From assembly GCF_030814415.1 (NCBI RefSeq), contig NZ_JAUSVB010000005.1:248001-312000 (forward strand): a stretch of 64,000 nucleotides of DNA. The letters are read 5' to 3'. Shown in pieces: positions 23,606 through 32,378 of this stretch (position 1 is its first letter; each line of letters opens with the position of its first letter). This stretch comes from Cellulomonas humilata. Lineage in GTDB: Bacteria > Actinomycetota > Actinomycetes > Actinomycetales > Cellulomonadaceae. Position numbers and translations under genes: made by a program. Under the pieces are notes generated by a model, which saw only the letters and a program-made list of their open reading frames with translations, did no database searches and had not been told where the DNA came from.

Positions 23606-24640
23606 GTGACGCACCCCAGCACCCCCGCAGCCGCGCGGCCCCACGTCCTGCTGCTCATGAGCGAGGGCACCTTCGACCTCCAGTTCCACGCGGAGCAGGT
23701 CGACCGACTGCGCGAGCTGGCCGAGGTCGGGGAGCCCCTGCGGCTCGACGACCTGGACGGTGTCGACGGTCGCGCGCAGCTGGCCGAGGCCGACGTGATC
23801 GTCACCTCGTGGGGCGCACCGCCGATCACCCCGGCACACCTCGCCGCCGCGCCCCGGCTGCGGGCCATCCTGCACGCCGCCGGCACCGTCCGCGGCCTGG
23901 TGCCGGACGAGGCGTGGGCGCGGGGGATCGTCGTGACCTCCGCCGCCGACGAGAACGCGCGGCCGGTAGCCGAGTACACGCTCGCCGCGATCATCCTGGC
24001 GGGCAAGCGTGCACCGTTCCTCGCCGCCGAGGCTCGCACCCGTCGCGACCGCTGGTCGTTCGCCGACGAGCGCGGCGACCTCAGCAACCGGGGCCGGACC
24101 ATCGGCATCGTCGGCTGGTCCCGGATCGGGCGCCGCACGGTCGAGCTGCTCGACGTCCTGGAGACCGACGGCGTCCTGGTCGCCGACCCGACGATCACCG
24201 CGGACGACCTGGTCGGCACCGGCGCGGAGCTGGTGGACCTGCCCGAGCTCCTGCGCCGCAGCGACATCGTCAGCCTGCACGCCCCCGCACTGCCGGAGAC
24301 GCGCCACCTCATCGGGGCCGAGGAGCTCGCGCTCATGCCCGACGGAGCGACGCTGATCAACACCGCCCGCGGCGTGCTCGTCGACACGGTGGCCCTGGAG
24401 CGCGAGGCCTCCAGCGGGCGTCTGTCGGCCGTCCTCGACGTCACCGACCCCGAGCCGCTGCCGGCCACGTCGGTCCTCTACGACCTGCCCAACGTCATGC
24501 TCACCCCCCACATCGCGGGGTCGCTGGGCTCGGAGGCGCGACGCATGAGCGACCACACGCTCGACGAGCTGGAGCGGCTGATCCTCGGGCGGCCCGTCCT
24601 GGCACCCGTCACGCGCGAGCACCTGGTGGTGGGCGCATGA
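23606..24640 (+). CDS. D-isomer-specific 2-hydroxyacid dehydrogenase family protein
   Basis: A 344-aa NAD(P)-dependent oxidoreductase. The Rossmann site GIVGWSRIGRR is near 165-175 (GxGxxG altered to GWSRIG), the substrate-domain pattern is ENARPVAEYTLAAII, and the catalytic region includes NTARGVLVDTVALE and the terminal His in LTPHIAGSLG. It reduces a 2-keto acid or the reverse. In this operon it may process a keto-acid sugar made after lyase cleavage; that is inference. The GTG at 23606 follows GAGGAAGGA. It overlaps the next gene (ATGA). Confidence 0.88.
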   Translation: MTHPSTPAAARPHVLLLMSEGTFDLQFHAEQVDRLRELAEVGEPLRLDDLDGVDGRAQLAEADVIVTSWGAPPITPAHLAAAPRLRAILHAAGTVRGLVPDEAWARGIVVTSAADENARPVAEYTLAAIILAGKRAPFLAAEARTRRDRWSFADERGDLSNRGRTIGIVGWSRIGRRTVELLDVLETDGVLVADPTITADDLVGTGAELVDLPELLRRSDIVSLHAPALPETRHLIGAEELALMPDGATLINTARGVLVDTVALEREASSGRLSAVLDVTDPEPLPATSVLYDLPNVMLTPHIAGSLGSEARRMSDHTLDELERLILGRPVLAPVTREHLVVGA

Positions 24641-26505
24641 CGGCGGCGCGCGAGATCCGCACCCGGGAGCAGTGGGCGGCACTGGCCGACGAGATGCTGC
24701 TCGCGGTGCGCCCTTACGCCTCGCCGCACCACGCCCTGATCACCCTGCCTGGGGCGCCGGGCGGGTACGGCACGGCGGTCGACGGGCTCGAGGGCTTCGC
24801 GCGGACGTTCCTGCTGGCCGGGTTCCGGCTCGCGGGCGAGCGCGGCGCCGACCCGTTGAACCTCGCGGAGCTCTACGCGGCCGGCTTGGCGGCGGGGACC
24901 GACCCGTCGTCGCCGGAGCGCTGGGTGCGGCCGGAGGAGCACGGCCAGGCGAAGGTCGAGGCCGCGTCGCTGGCGCTCATCCTCGACCTGACGCGTCCGT
25001 GGCTCTGGGACGGCCTCGACGCCGGGGTGCAGGAGCGCGTCGTCGACTACCTGTCGTCCGTCGTCGGGGATCGTGGCTACCCGCGCAACAACTGGCTGTG
25101 GTTCCGGATCGTCGTCGAGACGTTCCTGAGGTCGGTCGGCGGACCGTGGTCTGCCGAGGACCTCGAGGAGGACCTCGCGCTGCACGAGTCGTTCGCGCGC
25201 GCCGACGGCTGGTTCTCCGACGGCGACCAGCGCTCCTACGACCACTACGTCGGCTGGGCGATGCACCTGTACCCGGTGCTGTGGGCGCGGATGCAGGGGG
25301 CGTCGGTCGAGCCCGACCGGCAGGCCCGGGACGTCGCCCGCCTCGACCGGTACCTGCAGGACGCCATCCGCCTGGTCGGCGCCGACGGCAGCCCCCTGAT
25401 CCAGGGCCGCAGCCTCACGTACCGGTTCGCCGCCGCCGCGCCCTACTGGGCGGGCGCGATCGCGGAGGTGCCCAGCACGTCGCCCGGGCAGCTGCGCCGG
25501 GCCGCGTCGAGCATCGTCACGCACTTCGTGCAGCACGGCGCCCCCGACGAGGACGGTCTGCTGACCCTCGGCTGGCACGGTCCGTGGCGGCCGCTCGCCC
25601 AGAGCTACTCCGGCACCGGCTCCCCGTACTGGGCGGTGAAGGGGATGCTCGGGCTCGCGCTGCCGGCCGACCACCCCGTGTGGACCGCCGCCGAGGAGCC
25701 GCTGCCGCTGGAGGTGGCGGACGACCTCGTCGCCGTCGCGGCGCCCGGCTGGATCGTCAGCGGGACGCACGACGACGGCATCGTGCGGGTTGTCAACCAC
25801 GGCACCGACCACGCGCTCGAGGGCTCGCTCGGCGGCGACTCGCCGCTCTACGCCCGGCTCGGGTACTCCACCGCGACGGCGCCGCTGCTCGACGACGAGG
25901 CGTGGGCCGAGCCGTTCGACCAGGCGGTCGTGCTCGTCGACGCCGACGGGCGTTCCACCCACCGCTCGGGGATGACCCTGCTGGGGTGCGCGGTCGTCGA
26001 CGGCATCGGCGTCGCCTCGTCGCGGAGCGTCGCGCATCGCGTCGAGGTCGATCCGTCGGTGCAGACGCACGGGTCCGGCCTCGTCGGCGCCTCCGTCGTC
26101 GTCGGCACCCTCACCGTCGTGTCCGTCGTGCGCGGAGCGTGGGAGCTCCGGGCCGTGCGCGTCGACGACGCCGACCCGGGTCTCACGCTCCGCACCGCGG
26201 GCTGGCCCGTGTCCGGCGAGCCGGCATTCCTGGCGCACGGCGTGCGCAGCGACGGGCTGACGTCGTTGCTCGTGGCCGAGGGGCTCGACACCGAGGTCCG
26301 GCTGGACAAGGACGCCAGCCCGCTCGGCACCTGGACCGCGACCCCGTGGGTCTCCACCCCGGTGGTCGCCGGCAGCTGGTGGGTCACCGCCGTCTGCCTC
26401 GCGCAGCACCCGAACGACCCCCCGACCGCTGCCGTCACCGAGCAGCTGACCGTCACCTGGCCCGACGGCCTCGTGACCACGACCCACCTGCCCCACCAGC
26501 AGTAG
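24637..26505 (+). CDS. DUF2264 domain-containing protein
   Basis: A 622-aa protein belonging to DUF2264. Residues 1-370 form a helical toroid-like domain with GYPRNNWLWFRIVVETFLRSVG, DGWFSDGDQRSYDHYVGWAMHL (shown in part) and SYSGTGSPYWAVKGMLGLALP, conserved in the family; the C-terminal third is beta-rich. It lacks a signal peptide. The DUF is often found in plant-polymer degradation loci and is suspected to be a glycoside hydrolase or lyase, but no activity is established to my knowledge. Its place beside a heparinase-like lyase and a sugar importer supports a cytoplasmic oligosaccharide-cleaving role. Confidence 0.85.
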   Translation: MTAAREIRTREQWAALADEMLLAVRPYASPHHALITLPGAPGGYGTAVDGLEGFARTFLLAGFRLAGERGADPLNLAELYAAGLAAGTDPSSPERWVRPEEHGQAKVEAASLALILDLTRPWLWDGLDAGVQERVVDYLSSVVGDRGYPRNNWLWFRIVVETFLRSVGGPWSAEDLEEDLALHESFARADGWFSDGDQRSYDHYVGWAMHLYPVLWARMQGASVEPDRQARDVARLDRYLQDAIRLVGADGSPLIQGRSLTYRFAAAAPYWAGAIAEVPSTSPGQLRRAASSIVTHFVQHGAPDEDGLLTLGWHGPWRPLAQSYSGTGSPYWAVKGMLGLALPADHPVWTAAEEPLPLEVADDLVAVAAPGWIVSGTHDDGIVRVVNHGTDHALEGSLGGDSPLYARLGYSTATAPLLDDEAWAEPFDQAVVLVDADGRSTHRSGMTLLGCAVVDGIGVASSRSVAHRVEVDPSVQTHGSGLVGASVVVGTLTVVSVVRGAWELRAVRVDDADPGLTLRTAGWPVSGEPAFLAHGVRSDGLTSLLVAEGLDTEVRLDKDASPLGTWTATPWVSTPVVAGSWWVTAVCLAQHPNDPPTAAVTEQLTVTWPDGLVTTTHLPHQQ

Positions 26506-26554
26506 CACGCGGGCGACGGCGCCCGGCGTGATGACGACCCAAGAGGAGAGCACC

Positions 26555-27844
26555 ATGAACAGGAAGGCCCTGGCCGCCATCGGCGCCGCCGCGGCTCTCT
26601 CGCTGACGCTCGCCGCGTGCGGCAGCAGCAGCGGGGACGCTCCGGAGGACGAGGCCACCGAGTCCGGACCGGTCGAGCTGTCGGTCGCCGTCTGGAGCAT
26701 GGACCAGACGCCCGAGTTCCAGGCCCTCTTCGACGCGTTCGAGACGGCCCACCCGGACATCACCATCAAGCCCGTCGACATCCTCGCGGACGACTACCCC
26801 GAGAAGGTCACCACGATGCTGGCCGGTGGCGACACCACCGACGTCCTGACCATGAAGACCCTCACGGACTACTCGCGCTACGCCGGTCGCGGCCAGCTCG
26901 AGGACGTCACCGACCTGGTCACCGACTACCCGGACGGCAAGCTCGCCGGCACCGACGGCTACGACGTGGACGGGAAGTACTTCGCGGTCCCGTACCGGCA
27001 GGACTTCTGGGTCCTCTACTACAACAAGGCCCTGTTCGACGCGGCCGGCCTCGACTACCCCGACCACGTCACGTGGGACGAGTACGCCGACCTCGCGCAG
27101 AAGCTCACGGGCACCGACGCGGCCGGGCAGAAGGTCTACGGCACGTACAACCACATCTGGCGCTCGGTCACGCAGGCCGCGGCGCAGGCGCAGAACGAGG
27201 GCGCCGACCTGCTCAGCGGGGACTACGGGTTCCTCAAGGACCAGTACGACCTCAACGTCGGCCTCCAGAAGGACGGCTACGCGCTCGACTACTCGACGGC
27301 CAAGACCCAGCAGGTCAGCTACCGGACGATGTTCGAGACGCAGGCCACCGCGATGATGCCGATGGGCACCTGGTACATCTCCGGGATCCTGCAGGCGAAG
27401 AAGGACGCCAAGTCCACGGTCGACTGGGGCATCGCGCCGATGCCGCAGATCGACGACGTCGACCAGACCACGACGTTCGGCGGACCGACCGCGTTCGCGG
27501 TGAACAAGGCGTCGAAGCACAAGGACGCCGCCAAGACGTTCTTGGCGTTCGCCGCGTCGCTCGAGGGTGCCAAGGCGATCTCCGCGATCGGCGTGGTCCC
27601 CGCCCTGCAGAGTGACGAGGTCACCACCGCGTACTTCGCGCTCGAGGGCATGCCCACGGACGAGCTGTCCAAGGAGGCGTTCGCGCCCGACGACGTGGCC
27701 CTCGAGATCGCCCCGTCGGACATCACGGCCGACGTCGACGTGATCCTCAACGAGGAGCACGACCTGATCATGGTCGGCGAGAAGACGGTCGACCAGGGCA
27801 TCGCCGACATGGAGAGCCGGGTCAAGCAGGACGTCCTCGACTAG
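26555..27844 (+). CDS. ABC transporter sugar-binding lipoprotein (family 1)
   Basis: A 429-aa lipoprotein: signal peptide with lipobox LAAC (Cys about residue 23) and a Ser/Gly/acidic linker before VELSVAVWSMDQTPEFQALFDAF, the start of a MalE/UgpB-like solute-binding fold. It contains GRGQLEDVTDL and the PYRQDFWVLYYNKALFDAAG segment diagnostic of the family. It captures an oligosaccharide outside the membrane for the two permeases that follow. ATG at 26555 has GAGGAGAG upstream; an earlier in-frame ATG at 26528 would spoil the signal peptide. No ATPase gene is nearby, so a shared MsiK-type ATPase is expected. Confidence 0.92.
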   Translation: MNRKALAAIGAAAALSLTLAACGSSSGDAPEDEATESGPVELSVAVWSMDQTPEFQALFDAFETAHPDITIKPVDILADDYPEKVTTMLAGGDTTDVLTMKTLTDYSRYAGRGQLEDVTDLVTDYPDGKLAGTDGYDVDGKYFAVPYRQDFWVLYYNKALFDAAGLDYPDHVTWDEYADLAQKLTGTDAAGQKVYGTYNHIWRSVTQAAAQAQNEGADLLSGDYGFLKDQYDLNVGLQKDGYALDYSTAKTQQVSYRTMFETQATAMMPMGTWYISGILQAKKDAKSTVDWGIAPMPQIDDVDQTTTFGGPTAFAVNKASKHKDAAKTFLAFAASLEGAKAISAIGVVPALQSDEVTTAYFALEGMPTDELSKEAFAPDDVALEIAPSDITADVDVILNEEHDLIMVGEKTVDQGIADMESRVKQDVLD

Positions 27845-27853
27845 CAGTCGTTT

Positions 27854-27887
27854 CGCGCGGGCCGACTCCCACGGGTCGGCCCGCGCG
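27854..27887 (+). terminator. Intercistronic hairpin after the binding-protein gene
   Basis: CGCGCGGGCCGAC (27854-27866) pairs perfectly with GTCGGCCCGCGCG (27875-27887), loop of 8. It lies in the 61-bp gap before the permease gene and has no T-run. It probably reduces read-through or protects the upstream mRNA so the binding protein exceeds the permeases. Confidence 0.7.
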
Positions 27888-27905
27888 GACCGGCGAAGGA
27901 GCACC

Positions 27906-28841
27906 ATGGCCATCACCGCAGCGCCACCGACGGCGCCGACAGCGACGTCCGCGGGGTCCGGCACCACCGGGCGGCAGTCCCGCCGCAACACCCTCATCGG
28001 CATCAGCTTCATCCTGCCGAACTTCCTCGGGTTCGCCCTGCTCACGCTGGTGCCCGTCGTGGCGGCCTTCGGGCTGGCGTTCATGGAGTGGGACTCCTAC
28101 AACCCCGCCGAGTTCGTGGGCCTGGACAACTTCCAGAAGATGTTCGGCAACGACACCTTCTGGATCGCGCTGCGCAACACCCTGTACTACGGCATCGGCC
28201 ACGTCCCGCTCACGCTGCTGTGCTCGCTCGGCCTGGCCCTCGTGCTCAACCGCAAGCTCCGCGGGGTGCGGTTCTTCCGGACGGCCGCGTTCTTCCCGTA
28301 CGTGACGTCGATGGTGGCCGTCGCGGTGGTCTGGAACATGCTGTTCAACCCGACGATGGGGCCGGTCAACCAGCTCCTCACCACCCTGGGCGTCGCCAAC
28401 CCGCCCGGCTGGACGTCCAGCTCCGACTGGGCGATGCCCGCCGTCATCATCACGAGCGTCTGGCGGGACATGGGCTACTACATGATCCTGTTCCTGGCCG
28501 GCCTGCAGACCATCCCCGTCGAGTACTACGAGGCCGCGCGCGTCGACGGCGCCAACGCGTGGCAGCGGTTCTGGCACATCACGCTGCCGACCCTGCGACC
28601 CACCACGTTCCTCGTCCTGATCCTGCTGACCGTCGGCTCGTTCAAGGTCTTCGACCTGATCGTCGTCATGACCGACGGCGGCCCCGGCCGCGCCACCCTC
28701 GTGCTCTCGCAGCTGATCTACCGGGAAGGCATCGCGCAAGGCGAGTTCGGGTACGCGTCGGCCATCTCCCTGGTGCTGTTCGTCATCGTGCTCCTGGTGA
28801 CGGTGCTGCAGTTCCGCCTCGGTGAGCGGAAGGAACGCTGA
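27906..28841 (+). CDS. ABC sugar transporter permease (MalF/UgpA type)
   Basis: A 311-aa membrane protein with six predicted helices. The first is ISFILPNFLGFALLTLVPVV; the EAA loop that docks on the ATPase is YYEAARVDGANAWQRFWHITLP (about residues 206-227). The C-terminal signature LIYREGIAQGEFGYASAISL is usual for carbohydrate permeases. It pairs with the next gene. ATG is preceded by GAAGGAG. Confidence 0.93.
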   Translation: MAITAAPPTAPTATSAGSGTTGRQSRRNTLIGISFILPNFLGFALLTLVPVVAAFGLAFMEWDSYNPAEFVGLDNFQKMFGNDTFWIALRNTLYYGIGHVPLTLLCSLGLALVLNRKLRGVRFFRTAAFFPYVTSMVAVAVVWNMLFNPTMGPVNQLLTTLGVANPPGWTSSSDWAMPAVIITSVWRDMGYYMILFLAGLQTIPVEYYEAARVDGANAWQRFWHITLPTLRPTTFLVLILLTVGSFKVFDLIVVMTDGGPGRATLVLSQLIYREGIAQGEFGYASAISLVLFVIVLLVTVLQFRLGERKER

Positions 28842-29731
28842 TGAGCGTCGTCGAAGCCCCCACCGCCACGGTGTCCCTGGACCCGCCGGACGTCCCGTCG
28901 CCCGGGCCGGAGCGCCACCCCGTGCGGACCGCGGTCATGTACCTGCTGATCACCGTCATCGCGCTCGGCGTGCTCGTGCCGTTCGTGTGGATGGTCTCCT
29001 CCTCGCTGAAGAACAACAACGAGGTCTTCACCGTCCCGACGCAGTGGATCCCGCGCGACTTCCAGTGGCACAACTACGTGGACATCTGGTCGCGCATCCC
29101 GATGACCACCTACCTGCGCAACTCGCTGTTCCTGTCGCTGGTCATCACGTTCCTGCAGGTGCTCACCGGCAGCTTCGCGGCGTACGGGTTCTCCAAGGTG
29201 CGCTGGCGTGGGCGTGACGCCCTGTTCGTCGCCTACATCGCGACCATCGCCGTGCCGTGGCAGGCGTACATGGTGCCGCAGTACGTCATGCTGCAGAAGG
29301 CGGGCCTGGTCAACACGTTCTGGTCGCTGATCCTGCTGCAGGCGTTCGGCGCGTTCGGGGTGTTCCTGCTGCGGCAGTACTACCTGACCATCCCCGACGA
29401 GCTCTGCGAGGCCGCCCGCATCGACGGCCTGTCCGAGTACGGCATCTACCGGCGGATCATCCTGCCGCTGTCCAAGCCGGCGCTCGCCAGCCTCGCGCTG
29501 CTCACGTTCGTCGCCACGTGGAACGACTACATGGGGCCGTTCATCTACCTGACCAGCAACGAGCTGTGGACCGTGCAGCTGGGGCTCAAGTCGTTCGTCG
29601 GCCTCTTCGACGGCGACTACGCGATGATCATGACCGGTTCCGTGATCTCGGTCGTGCCGATCCTCGTGATCTTCCTGCTCGGGCAGAAGTACTTCATCCA
29701 GGGCATCGCGACGAGCGGGCTGAAGGGATGA
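28841..29731 (+). CDS. ABC sugar transporter permease (MalG/UgpE type)
   Basis: A 296-aa membrane protein with six helices. The EAA loop is CEAARIDGLSEYGIYRRIILP (about residues 190-210, shown in part as CEAARIDGLSEYGIYRR), and the end IIMTGSVISVVPILVIFLLG with QKYFIQGIATSGLKG is the standard MalG-type terminus. Its ATG shares an A with the previous stop (TGATG), so the pair is translationally coupled. The stop overlaps the following DUF624-like gene. Confidence 0.93.
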   Translation: MSVVEAPTATVSLDPPDVPSPGPERHPVRTAVMYLLITVIALGVLVPFVWMVSSSLKNNNEVFTVPTQWIPRDFQWHNYVDIWSRIPMTTYLRNSLFLSLVITFLQVLTGSFAAYGFSKVRWRGRDALFVAYIATIAVPWQAYMVPQYVMLQKAGLVNTFWSLILLQAFGAFGVFLLRQYYLTIPDELCEAARIDGLSEYGIYRRIILPLSKPALASLALLTFVATWNDYMGPFIYLTSNELWTVQLGLKSFVGLFDGDYAMIMTGSVISVVPILVIFLLGQKYFIQGIATSGLKG

Positions 29732-30378
29732 GCACTCTGTCGGTGACCACCTACGAGCGCGGGTTCCGTGGCCTGTGGATCGGGCTCGTCGTCAACCTGC
29801 TCCTGGCCGTGGCGTGCGCGCCGCTCCTGCTCGCGCTCGTCCTGGTCGAGGATCCGCTGGCGGCGCTGCCGTTCTTCGCGGTGCTGTCGTGCGTGTGCGG
29901 GCCGGCGCTCATGGGTGCCTTCGGGGCGTTCGCCGCCGACGACCGTCCGGCCGCTGCGTTCGTGGCCGCCTACCGGCGTGGCTTCCTGCAGGGTCTGCTG
30001 CTCTGGGCGGGCGGGGCCGCGGTCCTGGGGGTGCTCGCTGTGAACACCGTGGGCGCGCTGTCCGGCGACGTCGCGTTCGCGCGACCGCTCCTGCCGATGT
30101 TCGTCGTGCTCGCGGCGCTCGTCGTCGCCGTCGGGTCGTTCTCGCTCGTCGCCGTCGGTCACCGGCCGGGCGTGCCGTTCGGCGAGCTTCTCCGGGAGTC
30201 GGCGGCGCTCGCCGTCCGGCGCTGGTACCTGTCGGCGCTCAACGTCGTCGTGCTCGCCGTCCTGGTCGCGGTCCTCCTGGTCAAGCCCGGCATCGGGGTC
30301 CTGATCGCGTGCGCGCCGCTGCTCTATGTGGTGTGGTCGAACGCCGGCTACGCCCTGACCCCGCAGGAGGACCGATGA
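29728..30378 (+). CDS. DUF624/YesL-like membrane protein
   Basis: A 216-aa protein with about five to six hydrophobic segments (FRGLWIGLVVNLLLAVACAPL, VLSCVCGPALMGAFGAFA, and others). The layout and the conserved N-terminal L-x-x-N-x-L-x-x-x-x-x-P-L pattern fit the DUF624/YesL family, small membrane proteins nearly always linked to family-1 sugar ABC importers. Its function is unknown. It overlaps both neighbours by 4 bp, so it is firmly part of this importer operon. Confidence 0.75.
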   Translation: MSTLSVTTYERGFRGLWIGLVVNLLLAVACAPLLLALVLVEDPLAALPFFAVLSCVCGPALMGAFGAFAADDRPAAAFVAAYRRGFLQGLLLWAGGAAVLGVLAVNTVGALSGDVAFARPLLPMFVVLAALVVAVGSFSLVAVGHRPGVPFGELLRESAALAVRRWYLSALNVVVLAVLVAVLLVKPGIGVLIACAPLLYVVWSNAGYALTPQEDR

Positions 30379-31037
30379 CTCACGCGCTCGTGCTCGCCGG
30401 ACACGGACGCTACGAGGACCCGTGGCACGACGGCGCGGCGATCGCCCACCGGGTGGCGCAGCTGCTGGCGGACGAGGGCATCGACACCACGATCCGCGGC
30501 ACGCTCCCGGACGCCCTCGACCACATCGAGCCCGACCTAGTCGTCGTCGCCTCCGGCCGTGGTCGCCCCGACCCCGACTTCGACGGGACCGACGAGGACT
30601 GGCTCCCGTTCCACGCGCGGCTCACCGCGCTCGTGGCCTCCGGCGTCCCCGTGCTCGGGCTGCACCAGGCGACGAACACGTTCCTCGACTCGCCGTCGTG
30701 GGGTCCGCTGCTCGGCGGCCGGTGGATCGAGGGCACCACCTGGCACCCTCCGCTCAGCGCCGCGACGTTCCGGGTGGTCTCTCCGGACCACCCTGCGGTC
30801 TCGGGCCTGTCCGAGATCTCCGTCGAGGACGAGCAGTACCTCGCGCTCGAGGTCTCGCCCGACGTGCAGGTGCTCGTCGTCGCCGACCACGAGGGGACCG
30901 CGCACCCCGTCGTCTGGGTCGCCCCCGGACCGGGCCGGATCGTCTACGACGCTCTCGGTCACGACGTCCGCTCGTACGACTCCCCGTCGCGCGTCGACCT
31001 GTTCCGCCGCGAGGTCCGCTGGCTGCTGAGCCGCTGA
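30375..31037 (+). CDS. ThuA-like domain protein
   Basis: A 220-aa class I glutamine-amidotransferase-like protein of the ThuA family. It opens ALVLAGHGRYEDPWHDGA, has ASGVPVLGLHQATNTFLDSP in the nucleophile-elbow region with His rather than Cys, GTTWHPPLSAATFRVVSPDHP typical of ThuA, and ends in PGRIVYDALGHDVRSYDSP, the conserved terminal motif. ThuA proteins belong to sugar (for example trehalose) oxidation loci; biochemical activity is unclear. It is the last gene of the operon, and its 3' end overlaps the convergent DUF3995 gene by 79 bp. Confidence 0.85.
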   Translation: MTHALVLAGHGRYEDPWHDGAAIAHRVAQLLADEGIDTTIRGTLPDALDHIEPDLVVVASGRGRPDPDFDGTDEDWLPFHARLTALVASGVPVLGLHQATNTFLDSPSWGPLLGGRWIEGTTWHPPLSAATFRVVSPDHPAVSGLSEISVEDEQYLALEVSPDVQVLVVADHEGTAHPVVWVAPGPGRIVYDALGHDVRSYDSPSRVDLFRREVRWLLSR

Positions 31038-31510
31038 CACCGGAGCGTCGCGCCCGCCAGGAGCACACCCCACACGAGGAACCAGGGCTCCCACAGGAAC
31101 AGCCGCCACATGAGCGCCCGCTCGGACAGGGGTTCCTCGGGGACGACTGCGCCCGCCGCCACGAGGGCGACCGACGTGGTCTGGAGCGCGCCGTAGAGCA
31201 CGAGCACGCCGGCGCCGAGCCAGCCCAGGACCAGGAGGGGTCGCCGCGGCAGGTGCCGACCCCACGGCTGGACGAGCGCCAGCGCGAGGAGGCCGCCCAT
31301 GACCTTCAGCACGAGTGCGACAGCGTTCGCGGCCAGCAGCGCTGGGTCGCCGGCCCGAGCCATCCGCTCGATGGCGCCGCCGAGGGTGTCCAGGCCAACC
31401 GTGCTGCCGAGAGCCCACGCGAGGCTGACGCCTGCGAAGGCGAAGGCCACCACGGCAGCTCCCCACGCCACCCACGGCGGTGGGACCCAGCGGTCGGACG
31501 GCGCCTCCAT
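30959..31510 (-). CDS. DUF3995 family membrane protein
   Basis: A 183-aa protein with about four helices (WGAAVVAFAFAGVSLAWALG, VALVLKVMGGLLALALVQPWG, LLVLGWLGAGVLVLYGAL, LWEPWFLVWGVLLAGA). The pattern and the RRPLLVLGWLGAGVLVLYGA segment fit DUF3995. Function unknown. The ATG at 31508-31510 is the only sensible start before the first helix. Its hydrophilic tail (RCQRLSSQRTSRRNRS) lies antisense to the last 79 bases of the ThuA-like gene; the tail may be a read-on extension rather than functional. Confidence 0.75.
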   Translation of the reverse strand: MEAPSDRWVPPPWVAWGAAVVAFAFAGVSLAWALGSTVGLDTLGGAIERMARAGDPALLAANAVALVLKVMGGLLALALVQPWGRHLPRRPLLVLGWLGAGVLVLYGALQTTSVALVAAGAVVPEEPLSERALMWRLFLWEPWFLVWGVLLAGATLRCQRLSSQRTSRRNRSTRDGESYERTS

Positions 31511-31598
31511 GACGGACCACGGTAGCCCGCGGCTACCGGACGCGGCGCTGAGACAGTGCCCGTTGTGCCCCGCCACTGGTCCTCGCAAGGATGTGTCG

Positions 31599-32279
31599 AT
31601 GACCACCGAGCCTGACCGCGCCCGGCTGCGGGTCATGACGTACAACGTCAAGGGCCTGCAGCTGTCCCGGCCCGACGTCGTCGCCGTCGTGCGCGCGGCG
31701 GCGCCGGACGTGCTCGGCGTGCAGGAGCCGCCACGTGGCCCCCTCGGCTGGTGCCGCACATGGAAGTTCGCGCACGACGTGGGGATGCGGGCCGTCGTGA
31801 ACGGTCGGGGCGCTCGCACGACGGCCCTCCTCGTCGCGCGGGGCCGGTCGGTGACCGGTCACGCTGCGGTGCGGCTGCCGAACCTGTCCGGCCGGACCGG
31901 CCGCGGCGTCGCCGTCGCGACCGTCGACGGGATCCGGTTCGTCGTCCTGCACCTGTCGCTGGTCCGCGACGAGCGCGCCGCCCACCTGTCGGACCTCCTG
32001 GTCCACCACGTGCCGACGACGCGGACCGTGGTGCTCGGCGACCTGAACGAGCCCCCCGGCGGGCCGGCCTGGACGAGCCTCACCAGCGTGCTGGTCGACG
32101 TCGACCCGATGGGTGACCCGACGTTCTCCGCGATCGAGCCCCGGCTGCGCATCGACGCGATCCTGCGGTCGCCGGACCTGGTGTCGGGGACCGCCCGGGT
32201 CCCGTCCGGCCAGCCCGCCCAGGTCGGGAGCGACCACCGCCCGGTCGTCGTGGACCTCCAGCTCCTCCGCGCGGTCTGA
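31599..32279 (+). CDS. Endonuclease/exonuclease/phosphatase (EEP) family protein
   Basis: A 226-aa EEP-fold hydrolase. LRVMTYNVKGLQ (strand 1 with the Asn), VLGVQEPP (metal-binding Glu), VVLGDLNEPPGGPAW (Asp/Asn pair) and GSDHRPVVVDL (Asp-His) are the four catalytic motifs in order. Such enzymes cut nucleic acids, phosphoinositides or other phosphodiesters in a Mg2+-dependent way. No signal peptide is visible. Start ATG at 31599; AAGGAT just upstream could serve as a ribosome-binding site or a leaderless -10. Confidence 0.9.
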   Translation: MTTEPDRARLRVMTYNVKGLQLSRPDVVAVVRAAAPDVLGVQEPPRGPLGWCRTWKFAHDVGMRAVVNGRGARTTALLVARGRSVTGHAAVRLPNLSGRTGRGVAVATVDGIRFVVLHLSLVRDERAAHLSDLLVHHVPTTRTVVLGDLNEPPGGPAWTSLTSVLVDVDPMGDPTFSAIEPRLRIDAILRSPDLVSGTARVPSGQPAQVGSDHRPVVVDLQLLRAV

Positions 32280-32294
32280 CTGCCCCCGCCGGCG

Positions 32295-32340
32295 GACGTC
32301 CGCGGATTCGAGCGTCCGGACGACCGGATGTGCGGACGCT
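32295..32340. repeat. Palindromic intergenic repeat, unit 3 (ACGTCCGC family)
   Basis: A 46-bp unit homologous to 4242-4287: the first ten bases and a 21-base block (32318-32338) are identical. The right arm reads GCGGACGCT, so the outer stem is imperfect; an inner AGCGTCCG (32311-32318) pairs with CGGACGCT (32333-32340). It lies between the EEP gene and the methyltransferase gene. Confidence 0.8.
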
Positions 32341-32378
32341 GTCGGCTTGATCAACCGCGGGACGGGGATGATGGCGGG

